Assembly (NCBI GenBank): GCA_964605205.1
Contig: CAZSBL010000003.1
Span: 1 to 64,000 of the forward strand
Direction of reading: 5' to 3'
Length of the DNA: 64,000 bases
DNA from: JAWVYT01 sp964605205
GTDB lineage: Bacteria; Gemmatimonadota; Gemmatimonadetes; Longimicrobiales; RSA9
Shown here in pieces: positions 23,092 to 32,216 of this stretch (position 1 is the first letter of the stretch; each line of letters begins with the position of its first letter). The position numbers and the translations under genes are program-made. Under the pieces are notes generated by a model, which saw nothing but the letters and a program-made list of their open reading frames with translations, was not told where the DNA came from and made no database searches.

Positions 23092-25254
23092 CTACCGGCC
23101 CAGCGCCCGCTCGAGGGCCGCCCGCCCCCCCACCACCGGCAGCACCAGCGACGTGCCGTCGAGATCCACCGTCAGCTCGGCCCCGGGCTCCGGCCGGAGC
23201 GTGAACTCGCGGTCGCTGGAGAAGATCATGAGCCCGATCCGGGTCCCCGCCGGCAGCAGCTGGTCATCGGGCTGGAGCGGGAACGTCAGCTCGTAGAACC
23301 GACCGGGTTCCAGCGGCTCGCTCCGGGTCAGCCGCGTGTGGGCGTCCGCCCCGTGGGCATCCGGCCCGTGGGCATCCGGCCCGTGGGCATCCGGCCCGTG
23401 GGCATCCGCCCCGTGGGCATCCGGCCCGTGGGCATCCGCCCCGTGGGCATCCGCCCCGTGGCCGGCGGGCCCGACCGCCGGGCCGCCACTCTCGCCCACC
23501 GGCAGACGCCCGGTGAGCGTCGGGTGGTTCTGCGGGTCGGCCCAGCCGCGGGTGATGATGTTGTCGGTGATGGCGTCGGGCTCGTCGACCCAGGGCAGCG
23601 CCACCAGCCAGACGGACAGGTTCGCCGCGGGCCGGTTTGCCGCCAGCCGGACCGTGACCCGGGGCGCGCCGGAAATGTGCAGGGGCGCGGCCAGCGGCTC
23701 GGTGGCGTAGAGGAGGCGGTGGTCGCTCCACTCGGCGGCCGCCAGCGTGCCGCCGCTGAAGGAGAAGTTGTCCACCAGCGTCTCGGTGCCCCCGGTCTGG
23801 CCGGCGGGGTCCGACGCCCCGGTCACGAGCCCGCCGGTCCCCCGGCCCCCGGCGGTGGGCCGGAGCGTGACGGGCGCCGCGTCGGGGTTCGGGTAGTCGA
23901 CGTACGGGGTGGGCTCGTCGCGCTCGGCCCCCTCCCGGACGACCCACGCCCGGGGGCTGTCTTCGGCGCCGTTCTCCACGCCGTACAGGTAGCGGGTGAA
24001 CCAGCGGTTCATGAGCCGGAGCGGCGGCGGGCCGCCGTGGCCGCCCTGATGGAAGTAGGCCATGGCCGGCACGCCGTTGGCCCGCACCGCCTCGTAGACC
24101 TCCACGCTGTGCTCCGGCATCACGTTCCAGTCGTTGAACGCGTGGGACATGAGGAGCGCCGCCCGGATCCCGTCGGCCCGGGTCATGAAGTCGCGGTCGG
24201 CCCAGAAGCTGTTGAAGTCGCCGGTGAGGCGGTCCATCCCCGTCGCCATCTCGCCATCGCGGTACGTGGCGTTGCAGTACGCCCGCCGGTCCGGGTCGCC
24301 GCTGTTGATGAAGTCGTAGAGCACATCGATATCCTCGCCGATGTACCCGCCGGGGCTGCGCACCAGGCCGTGGGACCGGTAGTACCGGTAGTACGACGTG
24401 TTCGGCGCCACGGGGATGATGGCCTCGAGCCCGTCCACGCCCGTGGTGGCCGCGGCCACCGGGATCGTCCCGTTGTACGACGTGCCCGTCATCCCGACCT
24501 TGCCGGTGGACCAGTGGGCGACGACCTCCTCCCCACCGTCCGGCGCGGTGAACCCCCGGGCCCGCCCGTTGAGCCAGTCGATGACCGCCTTCGGCGCCAG
24601 CGCCTCCGGGGCGCCGCCCACCGTCGGGCAGCCCTCCGAGAGCCCGGTGCCGGGCGCGGAGCTGTGCACCACCGCAAACCCTCGGGGCACCCACGTCGCC
24701 TCGAACGCCCGGGAGATGGTCGGGCGGCTGCTCCGGTGCTCGATGGACGGCATGTCCGCCCTCACCGGCGGGACATCGCCCAGCTCGTGGCGCACCTCCC
24801 AGAAGTACTCCCGGCTCGCCGACCCGACCCCCGCGTAGTACGGGCTCGACCCGTAGATCACCGGCACCTTCAGCCCCTGCGTCTCGGTCTGACCCGGCCG
24901 CACGACGGAGACGTGGACGCGGTCGGGCGCCTCGTCGCCGTCGGTGTCGATCTCGGTCTCCACCCAGAGGTCGTGGCGGATCCAGCTCGCCGTGTCGGCG
25001 AACGCCGGGACCACCTGCGCCTGGCCGTCGAGGAAGACGGGCGCGGCGGATTCCTGGGCGGCGGCCGGCGCCGCGAAGGTGGCGGTCTCCTGGGCGGCGG
25101 TCGGCGCTCCACCGGTGTCAGCGCCCTGGGCCCACAGCGGCCCCGGGGCGGCGACGACCACCAGCGCGATGGCCACGAGGAGCGCCGGGAAGGACGCCGG
25201 CAGCATGGGGGAAGGCGCCAGGACGAAGGCGAGGCTCTCGGTGCGTATGCGCAT
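23092..25254 (-). CDS. Secreted Xaa-Pro dipeptidyl-peptidase (S15 family) with a GPDAH repeat insert
   Basis: 720-aa exported serine peptidase. Signal-like hydrophobic stretch about 20-43 (ALLVAIALVVVAA, then WAQ). The alpha/beta-hydrolase part has the nucleophile in GMTGTSYNGT and the His in YFHQGGHGGP. The C-terminal jelly-roll domain (about 480-720, starting near TETLVDNFSF) is typical of PepX/cocaine-esterase type proteins. Within it sit eight pentapeptides GADAH/GPDAH, not part of the family fold. ATG 25254 has GGGAG upstream; an ATG at 25206 would give a shorter signal. The next gene is divergent; 25255-25522 holds only their promoters. Confidence 0.85.
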   Translation of the reverse strand: MRIRTESLAFVLAPSPMLPASFPALLVAIALVVVAAPGPLWAQGADTGGAPTAAQETATFAAPAAAQESAAPVFLDGQAQVVPAFADTASWIRHDLWVETEIDTDGDEAPDRVHVSVVRPGQTETQGLKVPVIYGSSPYYAGVGSASREYFWEVRHELGDVPPVRADMPSIEHRSSRPTISRAFEATWVPRGFAVVHSSAPGTGLSEGCPTVGGAPEALAPKAVIDWLNGRARGFTAPDGGEEVVAHWSTGKVGMTGTSYNGTIPVAAATTGVDGLEAIIPVAPNTSYYRYYRSHGLVRSPGGYIGEDIDVLYDFINSGDPDRRAYCNATYRDGEMATGMDRLTGDFNSFWADRDFMTRADGIRAALLMSHAFNDWNVMPEHSVEVYEAVRANGVPAMAYFHQGGHGGPPPLRLMNRWFTRYLYGVENGAEDSPRAWVVREGAERDEPTPYVDYPNPDAAPVTLRPTAGGRGTGGLVTGASDPAGQTGGTETLVDNFSFSGGTLAAAEWSDHRLLYATEPLAAPLHISGAPRVTVRLAANRPAANLSVWLVALPWVDEPDAITDNIITRGWADPQNHPTLTGRLPVGESGGPAVGPAGHGADAHGADAHGPDAHGADAHGPDAHGPDAHGPDAHGADAHTRLTRSEPLEPGRFYELTFPLQPDDQLLPAGTRIGLMIFSSDREFTLRPEPGAELTVDLDGTSLVLPVVGGRAALERALGR
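23338..23457. repeat. 15-bp minisatellite, eight units, inside the S15 peptidase gene
   Basis: Eight in-phase copies of GTGGGCATCCGSCCC (the first has GCGTC). Read on the coding strand they give GADAH or GPDAH pentapeptides. Variation is only at two positions, so expansion looks recent. Unit length keeps the frame open whatever the copy number. Confidence 0.9.
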
Positions 25255-25522
25255 CACGGGTCTCCCATGGGGTTCACTCGTCGAGCCGTAACCTGGCGCC
25301 GCGCCCGGCCGCTGGAAAGGTGTCTCCCCTTCTCCGTCGACGTCGACCTGGACCTGTACCTCCACTTCGTACCTCGGCTTCCAGCGGCCGCGGTGAGCGC
25401 GCGCGTGAGGTGACCCGATGTCGGCCCGTTCCGCCATGGTCGTGCCCCGATGCGTGCTGTACGCTCCGGGTGGAGGGACGCACGCCGCGCCGCTCTCCCT
25501 TCGACCCCCGAACGGAGGACCC

Positions 25523-26449
25523 ATGGATTCCAGCTCGACCGCCCGAACCGACGCGACGATCCAGGAAATCGGTGCCCGCCAGTACGGGGTCGTGGCCCGG
25601 TGGCAGCTCCTGGAGACCGGGCTTTCAGGGCGCGAGGTCCAGTATCGGCTCGAGGCCGGACGGCTCCGTCGTGTCCACCGGGGCGTGAACGCCGTGGGCG
25701 CGGTGACGGGAGAGTACCACGCCGAGATGGCCGCGGTCCTCGCGTGCGGAGACCGCTGCCATCTCAGCCATCGGTCCGCCGCTGCGTTGTGGGGACTGCT
25801 GGCGCGATCGGCGCAGGGCGCGGTCGGAGGGACCGTGGCGGTGACCACGGTCCGCGATATCCGGCCGAACGATCCCGGGATCCGGGTCCACCGCGTGACC
25901 GGACTCTACACGGATGAAGTCACCGTCCGCGACGGGCTTCCCGTCACCACCCCCGCCCGTACCCTCCTGGACCTGGCAGGCTGCGTCGGTGCCCGCGACC
26001 TCGAGCAGGCCCTCGCCCGGGCCTTGCGGGAACGACTCGTTAACCGCGACGGCATCCAGCGCCTTCTCGATCGCTACCTCCGCCGTCGGGGACGGGGACG
26101 TCTCCTCGGGCTCCTCGCGCTGGATACCGGCCCCGCTTTCCTCCGATCCGAGGCCGAGAGGGTGCTCCTCGAGCTGGTCCTGTCCGTAGACCTGCCCCGC
26201 CCCGAGACCAACGCGGTCGTGTGCGGCTACGAGGTCGACTGCCTCTGGCGGCCGGAACACCTGGTCGTGGAAGTCGATGGCCGGAGATACCACGACCACG
26301 ACCCCGCCTTCGAGGCCGACCGCGACCGGACCACCGCGCTCACCGCCGCCGGCTATCGCGTCATGCACGTCACGTGGAAGCAGATGGCCGAGAACTCCGG
26401 AAAGGTGCTGACCCGCCTCTCCGCCGCGCTGGCCCGTGGGCAGGGCTGA
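25523..26449 (+). CDS. AbiEi-type winged-helix protein with DUF559 (Vsr-like) domain
   Basis: 308-aa cytoplasmic protein. The N-terminal part (about 10-70) is an AbiEi-antitoxin-like winged helix (RQYGVVARWQLLETGLS...VQYRLEAGRLRRVHRGV). The C-terminal part (about 200-305) is DUF559, a very-short-patch-repair-like nuclease fold with EVDCLWRPEHLVVEVDGRRYH and a final DRDRTTALTAAGYRVMHVTW. Such proteins are common orphans in high-GC genomes. No toxin gene follows. ATG 25523 with CGGAGG upstream is preferred to the start at 25418. The role may be defence or regulation; unproven. Confidence 0.75.
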   Translation: MDSSSTARTDATIQEIGARQYGVVARWQLLETGLSGREVQYRLEAGRLRRVHRGVNAVGAVTGEYHAEMAAVLACGDRCHLSHRSAAALWGLLARSAQGAVGGTVAVTTVRDIRPNDPGIRVHRVTGLYTDEVTVRDGLPVTTPARTLLDLAGCVGARDLEQALARALRERLVNRDGIQRLLDRYLRRRGRGRLLGLLALDTGPAFLRSEAERVLLELVLSVDLPRPETNAVVCGYEVDCLWRPEHLVVEVDGRRYHDHDPAFEADRDRTTALTAAGYRVMHVTWKQMAENSGKVLTRLSAALARGQG

Positions 26450-26467
26450 CGGGCCGGGGCATCGAAC

Positions 26468-26645
26468 GGGACTATCCCCCAAACAAGTGGCCCGGGCAGC
26501 GCTGCTCGGGGACTTTCCTACGAAATGTGTATAGAACCCCCCGAACAACGATCGGGCCGGCCCGTTGTTTGGGTGATTGTGTACGATATTGGTATGAAAG
26601 TCCCCGAACCCGATCCCGGGGAGGCGTTGTTCGGGGGCTTGTCCC
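26468..26645. repeat. 178-bp imperfect palindromic element (MITE- or REP-like)
   Basis: The whole stretch pairs with itself: the ends are GGGAC and GTCCC, inner pairs include CTCGGGGACTTTC/GAAAGTCCCCGAA and CCCCGAACAACG/CGTTGTTCGGGG, and the centre is GGGCCGGCCC (26554-26563). CCCCCRAACAA-type motifs recur four times. It has no coding frame of its own and lies just after the AbiEi-DUF559 gene. No target duplication is clear. The rest of 26450-26976 holds only the repeat array described next. Confidence 0.7.
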
Positions 26646-26659
26646 GATGGATGGGGCCC

Positions 26660-26810
26660 CGTGCCCGGCGAGCCCGATGCCCGGCGAGCCCGGCGGCCCC
26701 GTGGCCAGCGCCCCGATGCCCGGCGGCCCGATGCCCGGCGGCCCGATGCCCGGCGGCCCCGATGCCCGGCGGCCCCGTGCCCGGCGAGCCCGGCGGCCGG
26801 GTTGACGCGC
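26660..26810. repeat. 15-bp minisatellite, intergenic
   Basis: Four clean copies of GATGCCCGGCGGCCC (26715-26775, one with an extra C) with degenerate copies on both sides. No supported gene covers it. The unit shares GATGCCC with the complement of the S15-gene repeat, so the two arrays may be related. Confidence 0.75.
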
Positions 26811-26976
26811 CCGCCCCGTCCATCGAGACTTCGACGCGAGCAGAATCCACTTCAGTGCGGAAGTCTTCTTGGCCGGTAGCGGATCGCAGCCCGATCCAAC
26901 GCGCAGGGGGTCACCGGCGGGCGGGCGAGAGCACGTCCACCAGACGCGCCCCGGGACGGGTGTATCCTCCGGCCCC

Positions 26977-27147
26977 GTGCGAAACTTCCTCCGGCGCTTC
27001 GACGCCGCCTTCTCCCGCACCTTCACGGCCATGGCCATGGCGGAGGACGGCACCCGGGAGCTGGCGCTGGAGATGCTCGAGGGGCCGCAGCCCGACGACG
27101 GGAGCGGATCGGGCGACGAGGCGGGCCCGACGGACGACGGCGCCTGA
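26977..27147 (+). CDS. Small hypothetical protein
   Basis: Possible 56-aa protein beginning VRNFLRRFDAAFSRTFTAM, an amphipathic basic helix followed by an acidic Gly/Asp tail. Support is modest: it ends one base before the convergent HEAT gene's stop, and composition shifts to normal coding use after the repeat array. There is no clear ribosome site before GTG 26977. No family recognised. Confidence 0.35.
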   Translation: MRNFLRRFDAAFSRTFTAMAMAEDGTRELALEMLEGPQPDDGSGSGDEAGPTDDGA

Positions 27148-27963
27148 CTACCCGGCGCTCTCCACCGCCTCCCTCGCCAGCCTCGCCACCGTGGTCTCGA
27201 CCCGCTCGCCGTCCACGAAGAACGTCACCGGCGCGGGATCTTCGAGGACGGCCGGGTGGTCGGACACCACGTCGCCCCGGCCCGTCTCGCCCAGCGCCCA
27301 CGCGGCCAGCCCGCGGACGGTGGCGTCGGGGTGGTCGAGGGCCGCCCCGACGTCGGCCCGGACATCGTCCATGTGGGGCGCGGCCAGCGGCCCGAGCCGG
27401 CCGATGGCCCAGAGGATCCCCGGCCGGAAGTGCTGGAGGTCCTCCTCGGCCATCTCGCCCAGGAGGTTCATGGTGATGGGCACGAAGTCGGTGAAGCTCT
27501 CGTGGGTGCGTGCCACCTCGGCCATGGCCTGGGGCGCGAACCAGCAGATCCCGCCCGACTCCTCGGTGATCAGCCAGAAGAGCCGGCGGAGGTAGCGGCG
27601 GACCAGGTCGGGGGCGTCCCGGGCCACACGCTCGGCGGCCCGCCCCAGGGCGTGGACGGCGCGCCACGCCACGCCCGGATCGCCGTCGTAGGTGAGGGTG
27701 ATGAGGGCGCCGAGCACCTGATGGTTCGACCCGGTCTGGTCCACGATGGCGTCGAGCTCGCCGACCACCAGCCGGGACCGGAGCTCGCGGCGCAGCGCCC
27801 GCCCCCCGGCTGCGAGCTCGGCCGATGCCTCCCCGGCCGACACCTCCCCGGCCGACACCTCTCCGGGCGACACCTCTCCGGGCGACACCTCTTCGGGCGA
27901 CAATTCTTCGGCTGGAAGCTCTTCGGCCGGCCCCTCGCCGGGCGGCGTCCCGATCTCCGTCAT
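27148..27963 (-). CDS. HEAT-repeat protein (DVU0298-like)
   Basis: 271-aa cytoplasmic protein. Residues about 50-270 are HEAT/armadillo helices with blocks VAWRAVHALGRAAERVA and LFWLITEESGGICWFAPQAM, which resemble the DVU0298 family named from Desulfovibrio; I am fairly but not fully sure of that match. The first 50 residues are acidic repeats of the type SPGEVSAGEVS, encoded by a 15-bp minisatellite. ATG 27963 with GAGAGGA upstream is the first in-frame start outside the divergent gene's leader. Function is unknown; occurrence in sulfate reducers fits the window. Confidence 0.7.
   Translation of the reverse strand: MTEIGTPPGEGPAEELPAEELSPEEVSPGEVSPGEVSAGEVSAGEASAELAAGGRALRRELRSRLVVGELDAIVDQTGSNHQVLGALITLTYDGDPGVAWRAVHALGRAAERVARDAPDLVRRYLRRLFWLITEESGGICWFAPQAMAEVARTHESFTDFVPITMNLLGEMAEEDLQHFRPGILWAIGRLGPLAAPHMDDVRADVGAALDHPDATVRGLAAWALGETGRGDVVSDHPAVLEDPAPVTFFVDGERVETTVARLAREAVESAG
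27821..27925. repeat. 15-bp minisatellite in the HEAT gene, seven units
   Basis: Seven tandem copies of GSCGACACCTCTCCG-like units (more diverged at both ends) encoding the EVSPG/EVSAG acidic repeats near the N-terminus of the HEAT protein. The first and last units are more diverged, the middle ones nearly identical. Confidence 0.8.
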
Positions 27964-28126
27964 GGCGTCCTCTCGCTGGATGACGACCCCCTCCTGGATG
28001 TACGCTCCCGACCGACGCGGCACAACACCCGGCACGCCCGTGCGCCACCCGGGCGCTCGTCCTTGTTCGGACGGGCCGGCGGCGGCATGTTGCGCCGGTC
28101 CGTCGAACCCAGTCCGAGGCACGCCG

Positions 28127-31100
28127 ATGCGCACCCGCTTCCACGTTCCGATCCCGGTGATCCCGGTGATCCCGGTGATCCCGGTGATCGCGCTGATCCC
28201 GTCGATCCGACCGATCCGGTCGATCCGCCCGAGCCGGCCGATCCGGGCCCTGCCGGCCTTCGTGCTCCTGGCCGCGCTGCTCGCCATGGCACTTTCGGCG
28301 ACACCGGCCGCCGCCCAGTCCGCAGGCTTCTCACCCGGGCCGTGGAACCGGGTCGAGACGGAGCATTTCGAGTTCCTCTACCCGGACGGCCTGGAGACGT
28401 GGGCGCTGGAGATGGCGGAGCGGATGGAGGCCGTGCACGGCGCGGTGGCCGGCATGGTGGGGTACGCGCCGGAAGCCCGGGTCACCGTCGTCGTCGATGA
28501 CCCGGGCAACATCTCCAACGGGTCCATGAACCCGGGGCCGCTCCTGTACGTCTGGCCCACGCCGCCGAACCCCCGGTCGATGATCGGCGAGAATCGCGGG
28601 TGGGGCGAGATCCTGGCGGTCCACGAGTTCGCCCACGCGGCCCACCTGACCCGACCGTCGCGGAACCCGCGGGTCCGGCTCATCACCTCGGCCATCCCGA
28701 TCCCGGTGACCAACCTCATGCGGGTCACGCCCCGGTGGGTCACGGAAGGCTACGCGACGTACATCGAGGGCCGGCTCACCGGGAGCGGCCGGCCCCACGG
28801 CGTATGGCGACCCGCGGTGCTGCGCAAATGGGCGCTGGAGGGCCAGCTGCCCGCGTACGGCGAGGTCAGCAACGCCGACGGGTACTGGGGCGGCTCCATG
28901 GCGTACCTGGTGGGCTCGGCGTTCATCGAGTGGCTCGTGGCGCGGGAGGAAGGCGACGAGGCGGTGCTGCCGAACCTCTGGCGCCGCCTCACGGCCATCG
29001 AGGAGCGCAGCTTCCCGGCGGCGTTCCGCGGCGTCTTCGGCGCGCCGCCCGACGAGCTGTACGGCCTCTTCACCGTGGACGTCACGGAGGGGGCGCTGGC
29101 GGTGCGTGACGCGGTGGACGCCGCCGGCGGCGAGGTGGCCGGGGAGCTCTTCCAGCGCTACAGCTGGAGCACCGGCGACCCGGCGGTGTCGCCCGATGGC
29201 GAGTGGCTGGCGGTGGTGCGGACCGGTGAGGACGAGCCGCCGCGGCTGGTGGTCATCTCCACCACACCCGACACGCTGACCACGAAGCAGCGGGAGGCGT
29301 ACGAGGCGATCTTCGAGAAGGACCCGGAGGACGTGGAGCCGGTGCAGCGACGACCTCGACCGCAGCGGGCGGAGGCCACCCTCCGCGCCGCCGTCGGCCA
29401 GGCGTACCACTCCCCGGCGTGGCTGCCCGGCGGTGAGGGGCTCCTGGTGGTCCGGAACGACGTGGTCTCCAACGGGCTCGTCCGGCCCGACCTCTTCATC
29501 TGGCGCTGGGAGGACGGCGAGGTCCGCCGGATCACCCGGGGCGCCGCGATCCGGGAGGCCGCCCCGTCGCCGGACGGGACGTGGGCCGCAGGACTCCGCT
29601 GCCTGGGCGGGATCTGCGACATCGTCCGGATCGAGCTCGACGACGGCGAGGTCACGACCCTCGCCGAGGGGACCACCCTCCGGCCGTACTACCACCCGCG
29701 GGTCTCGCCCGATGGGTCGACCCTGGTGGCGTCCGTGCAGGTGGACGGCGAGTGGCGGCTCATGGCCATGGACGCCGACGGCTCCGACGAGCGCTTCCTC
29801 GGCCCCGAAGACGGCGCCGCCCGGTACGATGCCGAGTTCCTCCCGGACGGGCGGCTGGTGCTGACCAGCACCCTGGGCGGCGTGCACGACCTCGAGATCC
29901 TGGACCCCCGGACCGGTGAAGTCTCGCCGGTGACCCGGATGGTGGGGGCCGCCGTGGCGCCAGCCCCGGTTGGCGACAGCGCGGCCTTCTTCCTGGCGCT
30001 CCACTCCCGGGGCTGGGACCTGCGCCGCGTCGCCCTCGACAGCGAGGTGGCCTCGCCCGTGGTCCGGACCGGCCCCGACGCCTACCCCGCCGCCACCGTG
30101 CCGCTCGAGCCGGGCGAGACGCTCCCGGCCGGGACCCTCGATCAGGCCCGGGGCTACGGGCTCGGCCCCCGGTTCCGCATCCTGCTGCCCATGGGCCACC
30201 TGACGGAGGACGGCCTGGGCGGCGGGCTGGCCATGGGCGGCACCGACCCCATCGGCCGGCTTTCGTGGCAGCTCCAGGGGGCGTACGCCCCGGACAACGG
30301 CCCGGTGGGCGGCGCGCTAAGGCTGCGCTACCGCGGTGCCCGGCCGTGGCTGCTGCTGGAAGGCTTCTGGGTCCGCAACACCATGGCCACCTTCACGCCG
30401 CCGGCCGACGGCTCGGCCTCCGGCCCGATCCCCGGGGCCGACGACCCGTACCGGGGCGGGCTCGGCGCCCTCGAGCTCCACTTCCTCGGCCTCGGCACCC
30501 GGCAGATGCTGCGGGCCGGCGGGTCGTGGGGGCGGGTGGCCCGGGCCACCGAAGGCGGGAGCGACGGGGAGCGGACCGTGGGCTTCGGCGAGTACGGGAT
30601 CCGCCTCGAGCAGCGGCCCGGAACCCTTCGGACCAGCCAGTGGCTCGACCTCCACGGCGCCGTGGGCCGGTCCGGGTCGCTGGCCTGGACCCGGTGGCGC
30701 GTGGATGGGGGGCTGGCCTTCGCCCCGGCCTACGGGTCCGGAATCGGCCTCGGCGTCCGCGGCACCTGGGGCGCCACCGACGCGCCGGTGGCGTCCATGG
30801 AAACGTTCGCCGTGGGCGGCGCCTCGCCCCTCCTCTTCGACCCGGCGCTGACGTCGCAGCGCGTAGCTATGCCCGCGCTGGCCACCGGCGCGCTCCGGGG
30901 CAGCGACGTGCGGACCGTCCGGGGCGAGCTCTACGGCCTGCTCCCCGTCACCGCCTTCTTCTGGGCCGGTGACGTGGAAGGCGACGACCGGGGCTGGACC
31001 CGGATCGCCGGCATCGAGATGGAGGACGACGTGGCCGGGATCCCATACCTCCGGCTCCCTGCTACTCACGTCCGGGCGGGCCTGGCCCGGGTCCTGACCG

Positions 31101-31153
31101 GCCCGTCGCGGGACGAGTGGCAGGCGTGGTTCGTCATGGGGTACGCGCCCTGA
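28127..31153 (+). CDS. Exported HExxH protease-like protein with beta-propeller and outer-membrane-like C-terminus
   Basis: 1008-aa predicted envelope protein. A run of (IPV)n/IRP residues (about 8-42) precedes a signal-like helix FVLLAALLAMALSATPAAAQ. The N-terminal domain has the metal-binding signature AVHEFAHAAHL followed by WVTEGYATYIEG, as in gluzincin peptidases. A TolB/WD40-like propeller follows (about 330-640; repeats of the type SPDGEWLAVV, SPDGTWAAGL, SPDGSTLVAS). The last 300 residues alternate short strands and may form a barrel. ATG 28127 is upstream of the repeat; a GTG near 28262 would begin at the signal helix and omit it. Substrate unknown. Confidence 0.75.
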   Translation: MRTRFHVPIPVIPVIPVIPVIALIPSIRPIRSIRPSRPIRALPAFVLLAALLAMALSATPAAAQSAGFSPGPWNRVETEHFEFLYPDGLETWALEMAERMEAVHGAVAGMVGYAPEARVTVVVDDPGNISNGSMNPGPLLYVWPTPPNPRSMIGENRGWGEILAVHEFAHAAHLTRPSRNPRVRLITSAIPIPVTNLMRVTPRWVTEGYATYIEGRLTGSGRPHGVWRPAVLRKWALEGQLPAYGEVSNADGYWGGSMAYLVGSAFIEWLVAREEGDEAVLPNLWRRLTAIEERSFPAAFRGVFGAPPDELYGLFTVDVTEGALAVRDAVDAAGGEVAGELFQRYSWSTGDPAVSPDGEWLAVVRTGEDEPPRLVVISTTPDTLTTKQREAYEAIFEKDPEDVEPVQRRPRPQRAEATLRAAVGQAYHSPAWLPGGEGLLVVRNDVVSNGLVRPDLFIWRWEDGEVRRITRGAAIREAAPSPDGTWAAGLRCLGGICDIVRIELDDGEVTTLAEGTTLRPYYHPRVSPDGSTLVASVQVDGEWRLMAMDADGSDERFLGPEDGAARYDAEFLPDGRLVLTSTLGGVHDLEILDPRTGEVSPVTRMVGAAVAPAPVGDSAAFFLALHSRGWDLRRVALDSEVASPVVRTGPDAYPAATVPLEPGETLPAGTLDQARGYGLGPRFRILLPMGHLTEDGLGGGLAMGGTDPIGRLSWQLQGAYAPDNGPVGGALRLRYRGARPWLLLEGFWVRNTMATFTPPADGSASGPIPGADDPYRGGLGALELHFLGLGTRQMLRAGGSWGRVARATEGGSDGERTVGFGEYGIRLEQRPGTLRTSQWLDLHGAVGRSGSLAWTRWRVDGGLAFAPAYGSGIGLGVRGTWGATDAPVASMETFAVGGASPLLFDPALTSQRVAMPALATGALRGSDVRTVRGELYGLLPVTAFFWAGDVEGDDRGWTRIAGIEMEDDVAGIPYLRLPATHVRAGLARVLTGPSRDEWQAWFVMGYAP
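28150..28248. repeat. 9-bp repeat at the start of the HExxH gene
   Basis: Eleven consecutive 9-mers: four perfect GATCCCGGT, then progressively diverged forms. On the plus strand they encode IPV/IRP tripeptides just before a signal peptide. Confidence 0.8.
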
Positions 31154-31204
31154 CGGGCGGGGCTCGGCTTCGCCTCCAACAGGCTCGCTGACGCTCGTAT
31201 CTGG

Positions 31205-31224
31205 CCGGCTGCGCCGGCAGCCGG
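31205..31224 (+). terminator. Hairpin after the HExxH gene
   Basis: Perfect arms CCGGCTGC and GCAGCCGG around GCCG, followed by GGGCCCCATCTATTTT. It lies 52 bp after the stop. The T-run is several bases late, so termination is plausible only. Confidence 0.45.
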
Positions 31225-31303
31225 GGCCCCATCTATTTTGACAGCGGTGCCGGGAGCGCAGACGTTCCGGAGGCAATGACTCTGTCCCGGAGCGTGAGGC
31301 GGC

Positions 31304-32185
31304 ATGCGGACGGATTCCTCCATACGGACCTGGGCCTGCGCGGTCGCACTGCTATTCACGGCTGTGGCCGGCGCACCGGCACAGGCACCGACCGGGGGTA
31401 CCGCCCCCGACTGGCTCTTCCCTGAGCGGGCGCTGCTCCCCACCCTGACAACCGGCCCCCGGGATCCGGTCACCACCGCTCAGCTGATCTACGACTGGGA
31501 GAACCCCACGGCGTTCGGCCCCGGCGTAGCCGGCGAGGTGGCGATCTCCGGGGCGGTGGCGCTGGCGCGGCTCGCCGGATCCGGACCCGACGACGCGCTG
31601 GTGGTGGGGCTCGAGGGCGCCGCCTTCGCCCGCTTCTCCTTCCAGGTGGTGACCCGGGAGCTGGTGAACACCGACTGGGTCTTCGCCGTACCGCTGGTCT
31701 GGCACCGGAACGAACACTGGCTCCGGCTCCGCTACTACCACACCAGCAGCCACCTGGGCGACGAGTACCAGCGCCGGTTCGGGCCCAGCAGCGTGAACTT
31801 CTCCCGGGATGGCGCCGACGTGACGGCGTACGTACGGCCCGGCGCCGCGGTGGCCGAGCGGCTCGGGCTGGCGGTCTACGGGCTCGTCTTCTGGTCGGTG
31901 AACTCGCACCCGGAAGAGCGGCCGCTATGGGAGGCGCGGGCCGGGGTGGAGGTCGACCCGGCGCGAGGCGCCCTCTGGCGTCCCTTCCTCACCCTGGACG
32001 TCCACGCCGAGGAAGGGACCGACTGGCGCCCCCGCTATACGGCACAGACCGGGATCTGGCTGCCCGAGGCGCACGGGCGACCGGTCCGCCTCGCGGTCCA
32101 GGGGTACGTCGGGCCGAGCCCGCTGGGGCAGTTCAGGGACCGCGACGGCGGCCGGATCGGAGTGGCCCTCTCCTGGAGCCCGTGA
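31304..32185 (+). CDS. DUF1207-family envelope protein
   Basis: 293-aa protein with signal peptide (TWACAVALLFTAVAGAPAQA). The block HRNEHWLRLRYYHTSSHLGDEY is diagnostic of DUF1207, a group of predicted outer-membrane proteins. Alternating aromatic/polar strands continue to a terminal IGVALSWSP, suiting a small barrel. Function is unknown. It stands alone between the HExxH gene and the convergent cytochrome genes. Confidence 0.75.
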   Translation: MRTDSSIRTWACAVALLFTAVAGAPAQAPTGGTAPDWLFPERALLPTLTTGPRDPVTTAQLIYDWENPTAFGPGVAGEVAISGAVALARLAGSGPDDALVVGLEGAAFARFSFQVVTRELVNTDWVFAVPLVWHRNEHWLRLRYYHTSSHLGDEYQRRFGPSSVNFSRDGADVTAYVRPGAAVAERLGLAVYGLVFWSVNSHPEERPLWEARAGVEVDPARGALWRPFLTLDVHAEEGTDWRPRYTAQTGIWLPEAHGRPVRLAVQGYVGPSPLGQFRDRDGGRIGVALSWSP

Positions 32186-32216
32186 GGCCGTCGGCCGGCT
32201 CCATCCCGGCGTTCCT

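Noticed and set aside
23338..25413. Plus-strand frame beginning GIRPVGIRPVG
   Set aside because: Mirror reading of the minisatellite and the S15 gene; no domain beyond the repeat.
25523..26449. Complete AbiE toxin-antitoxin pair
   Set aside because: No AbiEii nucleotidyltransferase gene on either side, and the C-terminus is DUF559.
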